Shown: positions 1 to 9,457 of the stretch, piece after piece
Layout: each line of letters opens with the position of its first letter
How positions within the stretch are numbered: the first letter of the stretch is position 1
NCBI GenBank assembly: GCA_009733715.1
Contig: WMKJ01000037.1
Span: 1-64,000, forward strand
Origin: Herpomyces periplanetae
Lineage: Eukaryota; Ascomycota; Laboulbeniomycetes; Herpomycetales; Herpomycetaceae
Length of the DNA stretch: 64,000 nucleotides
Direction: 5' to 3'
The notes under the pieces: model-generated
What the model was told of the DNA's origin: nothing
The model's database searches: none
What the model saw: only the letters and a program-made list of their open reading frames with translations
Made by a program: the position numbers and the translations under genes

Positions 1-60
1 GATGACGCATAAATCAGTTAATCAGGACATTTGTATCTCCCTGATGAAAAAGATGTGGGA
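1..60 (+). repeat. left arm of 60-bp perfect inverted repeat
   Basis: Begins GATGACGCATAAATCAG and matches the right arm base for base over 60 positions. The outer end contains TGACGCAT, an ATF/CRE-like half site. A short internal stem, TCAGG/CCTGA, lies near positions 23-42. Confidence 0.9.
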
Positions 61-1544
61 GGAGGGGGGTAGGTGAAAAGATTTCAAACACATAGGAGAG
101 GATTAAGTGAAAAAAACAAGGCAAGGCCGTAAAGAAAAAAAAAAGGCGAAGAATTAAATGGCAAGGAAGAAAAAAAAAAGCCCAAAAAACCATATTTCCA
201 TCGGAAAAAACTTGCTTCGGAGCAAACGATTCCAGAATGAAGGAAAGGCCTACCCTAAACCACGACCAAATTAGGAAAGTAGCTATACATTTGCACAGGA
301 AGGTAACACCAATTCACGCGGACTAGGGCTTCCAGAAGGATTTTCGAAACAAAGACGGAATATACCGAAGGTTCAAGGTAGTATTTTTCAAGTAGCAGTT
401 TCCAGTTTTGTCGACGTTGAGGATTGAGGGCGACGATGAAAGAGAAGGAGCCTGTGAGGAGGTGGAAGCATTTCCTATTTTGGAAGGAGCATAAGACGGA
501 GGGGAAGAGTAATTAGGGGGGGAAAGGGAGATTAGGGGGGGTGGGATTGGGAAAAAAATGGGATTTTTTAGGAATTATTTTAGAAAAAGGAATTGATGAT
601 AATTTTATCCTACGGTGGAATAAATCGGGATTCTTGGTTTATTGTAGAATTGGATTTAATTGGTTACCCGGGAAAATAGTTCCTATGGGGAAAAATCCAG
701 TAAATGGTTTATGAATTTACATCCTTTAAAATAACGGTCCATGCAAACTTCAACTTTTACTTTTAAAACAATTTCACGTTAAATGAATTATTAAAGAGCT
801 TGAATTGTTCGTAAAACATGGATAAAAATGAAATTGGGAGTCGGATTCTCGGGTTTAGTAGACTTTCATAAAGGATCATCGTTTTACTGTACACTTCGAG
901 CTCCATGCTCTTTACCCTTGGCTCTTGGATACCCTTCCTTCAATGGGTTTTATTCCTTTCCATGTCTTCAAAAATCATGTAAATGATTTAGTTGCAGATT
1001 ATCCAGTTAACCACTTCATTAGATAGATTTCTTTTTATTGATTGCGTTCAAAGTTGGGATGGACAAAAAGTGTAAACTGGAATTTCCCTTGCTTTACTTT
1101 GCCGCCATTAAGGCCAATATTTTTTCCAGTTAACGTCATTCGGATTTTACTTTAATTTGATGCTCTACTTTACTCAATTCATTGACGAGGTTTCATTGTA
1201 TACGAGTCTTTTAAAGCTTAGGATGGGATAACTTTGTGCGGTGCAGTACGGGATTTGTTTCTGGCAAATCTTTCCCTTTCCAAATTCACAATCCTCGATT
1301 TTTATAACTCTACTTTCCGGAAAATACCGTATCTAAACACAACAAGTATCATGTTTACCTGATGTTAACTTCATATCTCTACAAAACTGTTTATTGATGT
1401 TCAATGTTAATATCACTGTTATGATGATAATTTCCGTTTCCCTTGACATTGTTTTCTTCTTTCCTGTCGATCCTAGTGAACTCTTATATCGTATACTGGC
1501 TGATTTATTCGACTTGATTTTGAATCGTTACTTGTGATTCTTTT

Positions 1545-1586
1545 GCTTCTGCTTCTGCTTCTGCCGCTGCCGCTGCCGCTGCCGCT
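1545..1586 (+). repeat. GCTTCT/GCCGCT microsatellite
   Basis: Three copies of GCTTCT run into four copies of GCCGCT. A related hexamer tract (GTAGCC/GCAGCC) lies at about 1823-1861. Both are inside the inverted-repeat block and are not in a credible coding frame. Confidence 0.85.
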
Positions 1587-2211
1587 ACTATCGATAATTC
1601 GGTTTTAAATGTGTGTTCCGGCTTGGAATCCATTCCAAACTTCTCTTCCCTGTCTATCCACGTTTTTCGTCTCCCCGTTTGCCTTCTTGCTGCCCACCCG
1701 CCTGCCCGTCCGTCCTGTTTTACCCAGACTCCTCTCCATTACTTATTCTGCCGGCTAAATCCTTGTTTATGCTTTACTCCGATTCAATCCCTTTGCTTCG
1801 CTTCCCATCAACTTTGTAACCGTAACTGTAGCCGTAGCCGCAGCCGCAGCCGCAGCCGCAACCTTCAAACGTATCGTATTCTTGTAAACTTCTCCCTTCT
1901 ATCAAAACCTTCTACACTATCATCATCATGATACCTATTCACACTCACTAAAATTCCTTACCATTATCTGGCCTTCTCAAAACTTCCTCGAATCCTTACA
2001 CCCATATCTCCTCTTCCAATTCCACCCTCATCTATTCTAATTCCTTTTAAACCTCCATCTAATCTTCCCGATCCATTCCTCTCTATACATATCTAATCTA
2101 TGTAGCAATCAAACCTCTCTAAAAGCCCAATTCGTTCCCATCCACATCATCACCAATTAATCAATCATTCAATCAGTAAATCATTCAAACTATTACACTA
2201 CCCTCCCTCCA

Positions 2212-2271
2212 TCCCACATCTTTTTCATCAGGGAGATACAAATGTCCTGATTAACTGATTTATGCGTCATC
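2212..2271 (-). repeat. right arm of 60-bp perfect inverted repeat
   Basis: Exact reverse complement of the first 60 bases of the window, ending in ATGCGTCATC. This arm lies about 580 bp upstream of the bZIP start codon, so its TGACGCAT-type site falls within that gene's promoter region. Confidence 0.9.
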
Positions 2272-2853
2272 CTCGTTCCTTATCCCTTACACGCTTCAAA
2301 CCGATCTCTTTTAATCTGGTTAATCTCATCTCACGGCTGATTTACACTTCCTGCAAGCTTGATTAGCTCGTATCCTTGTTCATCCTCCGACAAATCGTTT
2401 ATACACTTACCTACAAATACCTATGTACTTGGTCTGGATTATTTATCTGCGTTCATTCGCATATATTCGCGCAACTCTTTGCATATCTAAATACCGACAT
2501 GCTAATCGCTCGCATACCATCGTACGTTATTTGAGTAGCATGCTTTTCAATCCTCATATACATAGATGTAGGTTCGTTCCTCTCTTCCCGTTGCCCATAC
2601 ATCATCGCTGTCATCACCATCATCATCGTGCCCCTTCTCACTTGTACGTACGATTCGTTTAATCATTTGCATATTACAAAACTTTCTTTTCCAATTTTAC
2701 TCAAGCAGTACTCAAGATATGACTTAACCTTTCTATTTCTTCTTATCATTACATACTTTCTTACTCGCCCTCGCTTCCGCCGTTGCCTCCCTCCCATACT
2801 TTCTCTTGTCTCATCAATTACTCTTAACCTTCTACTTCTGCTCAGCGACCGTG
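2272..2853 (+). promoter_or_regulatory. upstream region of the bZIP gene
   Basis: No gene seen. The sequence is pyrimidine-rich toward the start codon, as expected for a fungal promoter and 5' leader. Short open frames on both strands have no coding character. Confidence 0.4.
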
Positions 2854-4814
2854 ATGTTGTCGCGTAATAATAATCCTAATGTTAACACTGATTTGTCAAT
2901 CGAATCTAATTCGTCTTCCGGAATTGACAAATCTCGAAATATCTCCGTTCGATCATCACCAACTTCTCCATCTTCCGATCCTGAACTTAGGCAACCTCTA
3001 TCTTCATCCGCTAAAAAGAAAAAAGGCGGTCGAACTCCCGTAGGTTTCCTTTAACTTTACCTTGTTTTTTTCCTCTTTTTTCCCTTCCCACTTGAACCAT
3101 CCCGACTGTTTGCTGTTCAACCTTTATTTTCCCTTCCCTTCCCTTCCCTTCCCTTCCCTTCCCTTACCTTCCTCTCCTCTCTCCTCCTCTATCATCACCA
3201 TTCCATATTTACAACCTACTCATTTCTCTTCTCTTATACCTATTCTTCCTCAAGTTTCCATTATCCCCCCCAAATCCCACTTCCACCAACCTTCTATCAT
3301 CCATCCCTCCGTCCCTCCATCCGTCCATTACCATTCCCCGTTAAATTTTGTGACTCGCTACGCTGCATCCAGTTCCCTCCTCCAATCACTATTTCCCCTT
3401 CACTATTACCTTTACCTTAATGTCAACTTCCTCACTAACTCTATTCCATTACCCTTAATCACTTCCATTCTCTCCATTATTACACCTAACAGATCTACGC
3501 TACCTCAGAAGAGCGCAAACAAAGAAACCGTCAAGCTCAGGCAGCTTTTCGGGAAAGACGCTCCGAGTATATTAAACAGCTCGAAGCTACCGTCAAGCAA
3601 AATGAAGAAACCATTCAATTTCTCCAGAATAATCATCGCTCCGTCTCCGATGAGTGTATCCTTCTAAGGTACCGAATATCTATGCTGGAACAAATCTTAA
3701 TTGAACGAGGTAACCAAACAAACAATCCTTTCTTCCCTTTCCCTCTCCCCCTCGTCTTTAATAACCTTGCTAACTACTTTCCCTTCTTTAACCAGGTCTT
3801 GACATCCAACCTTTTACTCAAGCTCGCCCCGCCGCAACTTCATCAAATATACCTTTACCGTCGCATGCGCTGGTTGCATCGACTCTCCCATCCGATGTTT
3901 CAACCCTCCCGGATTCTGACCGCAATCAGCAAAGAAGGAGACCTTCCGTTCCACACATTAATCACCCTTCTCCTGCTCATCATCCTATCAACCCCGTTGC
4001 TGCCACCCCTACTGCTCCAGTCGTTCATCAAACTTATCGTACGTGTGTGTGTATGTCTTCTCATCTGTCCTGTCCTTTGAATTTTTGTCCTCTTCCCTTC
4101 ATCCCAACTATTCCCCTTCCCTCTTTTTACCCATTCTTTCATTGCTAACTTCTTTCATAAATCACCCATTCATCCTCCAGCAACCCCCCAATCCAACGTT
4201 TACAGACCTGTACCTGCTGGACCAGTAGGTCTTCATCAAATGAGCTTTTTGGAATCTGGCTCCATCTTACAATCCCAACCAAATTTACTTGATTCCTTTC
4301 CACCTCCACAATCTCTAACTCAATCGCAACAACAATCCCCTGCTCACTTGTCCACACCTCGTCATTTTGGTCAGAGGCATCAATCTAAAGTTGACTACTC
4401 AACAAATATATCCTCTATTGATTCCATCCCTCGAGATCTTAATCGTGATATCTCTTCCTATTATGAAGCTGGAGTTTTGGGTGACCTTTGTCAGAGTAAG
4501 TTGCCTCAGACTTTTGTTAATTCATACATTAGCTCAATTTGAGTATCAAAAATATCCTTTCCCTTCCCCCCCTTGCTGCACTCCTCTTAATGCGCGCGCG
4601 CGCGCGCGCCCTCGCTTTACTTTTGTGTCGCTTCATCAATTATCTACCAAAAATACTCACTAAAACTTTTCCTCCCGTTTCTGCAGCAGGCGTAAACCAA
4701 GAGCAGCCGCAGACATTAAAGCCTGATCAAGCCAAAAGGCAGGATTTGACCGGAGATTCTCAAAGCAATCAGCAAGCATATATGGATTTATACGGGAGAA
4801 ATTTACAAAGATGA
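2854..4814 (+). CDS. bZIP transcription factor (fungal AP-1-like basic region)
   Basis: Nuclear sequence-specific DNA-binding protein. Proposed exons are 2854-3039, 3493-3709, 3796-4038, 4181-4495 and 4687-4814, giving 362 residues; all joins keep frame and use GT-AG borders. Exon 2 encodes the basic region SEERKQRNRQAQAAFRERR (about residues 67-85), followed by a zipper with hydrophobic heptads through YIKQLE and LRYRISMLEQ. The N-terminus is Ser/Asn-rich with a KKKKGGR basic patch, and the C-terminal half is Pro/Gln/Ser-rich and probably disordered. This basic-region type is common in ascomycete bZIPs; no specific orthologue is claimed. The first intron carries a (CCCTT)7 tract and the fourth a (GC)9 tract. 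The start is the first ATG in the open frame. Exon 5 is the least certain because it has no domain to anchor it. Confidence 0.85.
3131..3165 (+). repeat. (CCCTT)7 tandem repeat in intron 1 of the bZIP gene
   Basis: Seven perfect CCCTT units in the 453-nt first intron. The polypyrimidine run continues with imperfect units on the 3' side. Confidence 0.95.
4592..4609 (+). repeat. (GC)9 alternating tract in intron 4 of the bZIP gene
   Basis: Eighteen bases of strictly alternating G and C in an otherwise AT-rich intron. Such a tract can adopt left-handed Z-DNA; any role here is inference. Confidence 0.9.
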
Positions 4815-6534
4815 CATGAACGTATACCATTATCCTCTTTTAATTAAGCCCACAACTGAGCAAAATCGACTTTCCCCATCATCATCATCATCATCATCAT
4901 TATCATCCATAATTTGCATGCGATCTGCCATCTCTTCCAACCAAACTTTAAACCAAGCAACAAACCACTAATCTACCATTCTTCACTACGCCAATCTTAA
5001 TCATGATATACCACCATCTATACTCCATTTTGCGTCGGTGAAATCTTCAAACATTGGCCCTCCTTCTCCCCTTCACTTCCACCCGAAGTTTGCGCTCGTT
5101 TGTGCTAACATCTCATAGACTAAAAATGTTAACGTGCGAATGAAAACCAAATTCTCAAGTCAACCCATAAGCAATATGCGCCACGGTGTATCCGTTACTC
5201 TCAATTCCGTAATAACTTACGCTTGGTCAACCTATCAACCGGTTCATCGACAATGTTGGGAATTCCAAGTAATTAGTGGTTTAAATTGTTTATACATGAA
5301 TGAACATTCACCGGCTCGTTCTCTTTCCCTCCCTTCATCGTGCTGTTCACACTGAAGGCTCACGCTTGATTAAGTTGGAATAATCAGGATGATTCAATTT
5401 CTAAATTTTCCCATGCATGCATAATTGCTCATTTTCCCGTCGTCCATCATAATCATGGAGACTCCTGTTGTATAGAAACGTTGTTTTGCCTTTATAGACC
5501 AATTTATGCCATAACTGTGTATAATATATCATTAATTAATTCTCACAACAAATATATAGCTTGACTAAATGTCTCCAAAATAAATACTATAATACAACTT
5601 AACCCGCTAGCTACCTCAAACCAATTCCCCAGTGTTCATAAAATTATCCCACCCCATCCATTTTATCATTCCGAATCCCTTTCCTGTACTAACCTAACCT
5701 TCTTTCCATGCAATACTCTTAACCAACCCTAAAATTCACATTAACCAATCACTATACTTACCAATCAAATTAATTCACTTCACCTCTCCAATCCACCCTT
5801 CAAAAGTACACTTTTTCACCCGTCCCATTTCCCTACACACAAATCGTTCCTACAAATTCACTACCCTAACCCTAACCCTAACCCTATACACCTTTCTCGG
5901 CTTCGGCTTTCCCAATCAGCAGCTTCTCGGCCCGTTTCCGTTGTCACGTTTTCTTCAGCCACACCTCTTTCAGCCTCACCCCCTTCGCTTAAATCCGTTA
6001 CGTAATCCATCAATCATGTGACTTCATGATGATTTTATTCGCGAAACTTTTCTCGACGATGCCGTTTAAAATATTTTTATATTTCTTAATCGTTCATCTT
6101 TTTTTTTTCTTCTACTCTAACGCGCTATCATTTCATTTTTACTCGGACAATTATTCAAAAATTTTCTCTTGATTACTTTACTATTTCGATTTCTGCCTTA
6201 TCGACTTTTTGCTGTACTTGTACGCTTACCCACTCCTTTTTTCCTTGGTGATCGTTAACCACGCGACCATCGTGTGTACTTGGCTAACTACAATCGTTTG
6301 TTCACTCGTTTAATCATTTATCGTTCCATTTTTTTGGAATTGTTCCTAAATCGGCCTTTATTAGGCGCCAATTCATGCACATATTACCCTCTTCGATGAT
6401 TTCTTTCGTTCTGCCTGCCCCCATTCCTGCGTAACTCACCATTATCGTCTTTACGTATAACGTCAAATTTATCATCGTTGTCGCACCTCTTCGTCCAACT
6501 ATTCATCGTGGTCAAGACCTAACTTAGCGTCCAA
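4815..6534 (+). other. intergenic region: bZIP 3' flank and Stm1-like promoter
   Basis: No gene supported. It holds a (TCA)n tract near 4872-4901 and the CCCTAA repeat annotated separately. The 5134-5355 open frame starts at a GTG, lacks family features and is disregarded. Pyrimidine-rich stretches before 6535 fit a promoter and leader. Confidence 0.5.
5864..5886 (+). promoter_or_regulatory. CCCTAA telomere-type repeat (telo-box) upstream of the Stm1-like gene
   Basis: Three perfect CCCTAA units plus CCCTA, about 650 bp before the Stm1-like start codon. Interstitial TTAGGG-type boxes in fungal promoters are known binding sites for Myb-type telobox factors such as Tbf1/Teb1. The same motif in the same orientation relative to the gene lies upstream of ArgRS and SEN15 in this window. 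Confidence 0.6.
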
Positions 6535-8362
6535 ATGGCCACTAATATCGTGTCCAAGGTACCGTTTCCTAAAGCTTTTCTCTTCTTTTACGCCCTATTA
6601 CTCCCATGGTAAATTCACTTATCATAGCACTATTCGTTTTTATTGCTTCTTATTCTTCCCTATATTACTGCCTAGCATCATATTACTTTGGGGAAGGGAA
6701 TGAAGGGTTTTTTTTTACACTTCCCTCCCTTTCCCACTTCAACATCCATAATTTATCACTGACTAACTCTATCAAAATCTCCCATTGTTTAGAATCCCTT
6801 CGGATTACTTGGTACGTTGATATGCCAATTGATTCCTTGCTACTGTGCCCCGACTAATTGTCCATTAATGTTAACTTCAGGTGATGAATCCGAATCTGCT
6901 CCGACTTCTCCTACCATGGAAGCGTCGAAACCGCGTCACACTAAAACTCAATCCGTTACTCGCGCTACAACTCAACCTAAATCAGTCGCTCCCGCTCATA
7001 ATCAAGCTCCATCGAAGTTCTCAGGAAACGATAAAGGTCAATTTAATTTCTCCTACCTCACCCAAATCCATCTCTATATTTTCCCTGCGAGCTTCACTTT
7101 AATCAATTGATATATATTCCACTACTACTCTACTAACATCATCCCTTTTGCTACCTGGTCATTTCTCGTATTCAGCACTACGTGATCGTGATGTCGGTAG
7201 TCAAGCTAATCGCAATCGGTTAAACGCAGCTAGTCTTGGTTAGTCGGCGCATATTTTGCTTTTTTTTTTCAATGAACGTTTGTTTGCTTAAATTATCTTG
7301 AGTACCTTTACACACATGCACCGTCATTAACTCTAACTCTTGTAGGTGGTTCAGCACGCGGTCGCGGTAGGGGAAATCGAGGTCACATTCATGGATCCAT
7401 GTACGCAAAGCATGACCGTCACAGCCGTTCCAATGTCAAGTGAGTTTTGGTTTGGTGATAATTTTACATTGTGTGGTTGACCCGTTAACCTTACATATTT
7501 GATGATATATAGTGAACATCCGAAACAGGTTGCACGTAGTTGGGGTGGGAATTCTGGTGAAGCTGAATTACGCGATGAGCAAGCTGGCTTCGCTTTAGCA
7601 TCAAGTGAAAAACAGGATGAAGGTTTCGTTCCCGATACAAACTATACAGCTACCAATTCTGCTGGATATGCCGCTGATACCAGTGGTAATTTTTCATCGG
7701 CAGAAAATTGTGGTAGTGGTAATGGTGAAGAAGTAAATGCAAAAAATGGCAAAGATGTTTATAATAATTGGGATGGTAATGATGATGAACCAGATAGTGG
7801 CAAGAAACGGTTGGTAATTGAAGAACCTCAAAAATCCTACGATGAATATCTAGCCGAACAAGCCGAAAAAAAGATTAACTTGGGTTTGAATACGCGCAAA
7901 ACTCGCAAGGTTACAGAGGAAAATGTTAAATTGTCGGGACATGTAATTTCTCGCGATCCCGAGGAATATTTTGCCGGTTCAGAAAGTAAACCCAAGCGTC
8001 ATAAAGAACGCAAGGGTAAAAGTGTCGTGGAGCTTGATGCTACAAATTTTCAGGAGGATAGTCGTGAATCTTATCGTGGACGTGGTCCAGGACGAGGTGA
8101 CCGAGGATCTAGAGGGAATCGAGGTGGTGGAGTTGGTGACCAGCGGGATAAAGGTGAAAGATCAGAACATATGCATCGTGATGGTGAACGAGGTGGCAAC
8201 CCAAGAGGGCGTGGTCGTGGACGTGGCGGTCGGCCTGATGCTAGGTCTCGCGATGAACTTAAACGGAATATTGGTGATTTTCCAAATGGTCATCGTCACC
8301 GGGAAGTAGTTCGTGGCCCAAACGTTAACGATGAAGCGGCATTCCCCAGCTTAGGCTCGTGA
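6535..8362 (+). CDS. Stm1/HABP4 (SERBP1)-family ribosome-associated RNA-binding protein
   Basis: Family members bind 80S ribosomes and mRNA in the cytoplasm and act in ribosome preservation. Proposed exons are 6535-6558, 6793-6811, 6881-7036, 7176-7238, 7346-7439 and 7513-8362. The protein starts MATNIVSKNPFGLLGDESES, where NPFGLLG comes from a 19-nt microexon; this matches the NPFxLLGxD start typical of the family. Exons 5-6 encode the hallmark KHDRHSRS and a K-Q-V-A-R-S-W-G segment, and the tail is RGG-rich (RGRGPGRGDRGSRGNRGG) as in HABP4/PAI-RBP1 proteins. All splice borders are GT-AG and keep frame. The frame of exon 3 requires the microexon, since direct joining of exons 1 and 3 gives the wrong phase. 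A telo-box lies upstream, which fits a translation-linked gene. Confidence 0.88.
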
Positions 8363-9457
8363 GACTAAAATATTTTGATATGTAACCTCAATTAGGGATA
8401 CTCTATGCCATAACAAGATTTAGGATGTTAAATGGTTGGTTTAATCGTACCGTTAACTTCTTCACCTTTATATCTTCCCCGTTAATTTGCTTCAACCTTT
8501 TTACGTATGTACTTGCTTCTATACCTTTGTTATTATGCCTTAAACGTGTCAACTTAATACATATATACATACGATACTTTATTCGCTAGCTTTTGTAAGA
8601 TCGCTGCGCAGGGAATGTCAATGGAGAGGTGTAGTTTATTACTGCATATCGTATATCGTGAGAATTATTTCCCCTTTAATACGCCTGGATTCTTGTGCAT
8701 ACCAAAGAATTTGCTGTAATGTAAATCCCTGTGTGATGCAGTACAGTGATATATCCTGTAATTTTCATCAAGAGTTACATCATTAAGCCTGGAATTCTTC
8801 TCAATTATAAAATAAGAAATTCCCCAAAAAGGAAAAATCTCATGCCACGTTTGTATAATTGACGATACATCACGAGTTATGTGAGGACGCTGTGTTGACA
8901 AGGCGGGTAAATGTTTATGACGAATAACCTTTTAATCCCTTAATAAATTCCCTTCCAATAGATAAACTGATTTAAGTTAACCAGAAACCAATCTATCATG
9001 TAACCAAATTATACACCATCATCATAGTAGTAAAAATTCCCGTTCCACCAATACAGGGTTTGGGCATCCAATTATCCAATCCCAGTCAACAGGGCTACAC
9101 GGCTACCTGCGCATTAAAATATAAGTATACTCAACCAAATCTCAATCATCACATCGAGTTACACGTTCCACCATCACCATCATCGTCAAATCATCATTCC
9201 ATCTCCCTTCCCCACCACGCGCGACGCCGCGCGCCAAACGAGAGTCACGTGATATCGGGTGGTTTTTGGGATTTCGTTTGGAGAAGAAAATGGATTTGTC
9301 TAGTTGGTGATGATGAGGACGGTGATAATAGATAAGTTTTATTAATAATGAAGGATTTCTCGTGTTCTGGATGAACAAATAATATGTCGTCGCGTTAAAG
9401 TTTATTTTACTTTTAAATCATGCAATTTTATCATTTATTTTCTTAAAGTTAACTTCA
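8363..9457 (+). other. intergenic region between Stm1-like gene and coiled-coil membrane protein
   Basis: No firm gene. A minus-strand frame at about 8665-8890 is protein-like (see findings) but has no ATG at its start and no recognisable family. The right part is the promoter of the next gene, with a TCACGTGA palindrome. Confidence 0.5.
9244..9251. promoter_or_regulatory. TCACGTGA E-box palindrome
   Basis: Perfect 8-bp palindrome about 210 bp before the next start codon. CACGTG is the core bound by Cbf1-type bHLH factors in fungi. The same core recurs in several other intergenic regions here. Confidence 0.5.

Larger units (their letters stand above)
1..2271. mobile_element. 2.27-kb gene-free block bounded by 60-bp inverted repeats (transposon-like)
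   Basis: The first 60 bases are an exact reverse complement of 2212-2271, and the similarity continues a little inward as degenerate G-rich/C-rich sequence. The interior holds no convincing coding frame: the longest open frames are short and rich in simple repeats. Long terminal inverted repeats around non-coding sequence suggest a non-autonomous DNA transposon. A target-site duplication cannot be checked because the left flank lies outside the window, and the repeat may extend further left. A fold-back or repeat-edge assembly artefact is the main alternative, because the repeat begins exactly at base 1. Confidence 0.4.

Noticed and set aside
2806-2853. Start of the bZIP protein at the TTG at 2806
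   Set aside because: A normal ATG lies in frame at 2854 and the extra residues are hydrophobic leader-like sequence.
5134-5355. Plus-strand 73-codon frame in the bZIP to Stm1-like gap
   Set aside because: Starts at GTG, has no family features and no splice partners.
5862-5886. CCCTAA repeat as evidence of a telomere
   Set aside because: Only about four units, flanked on both sides by ordinary sequence and genes, and similar short boxes occur in two other promoters.
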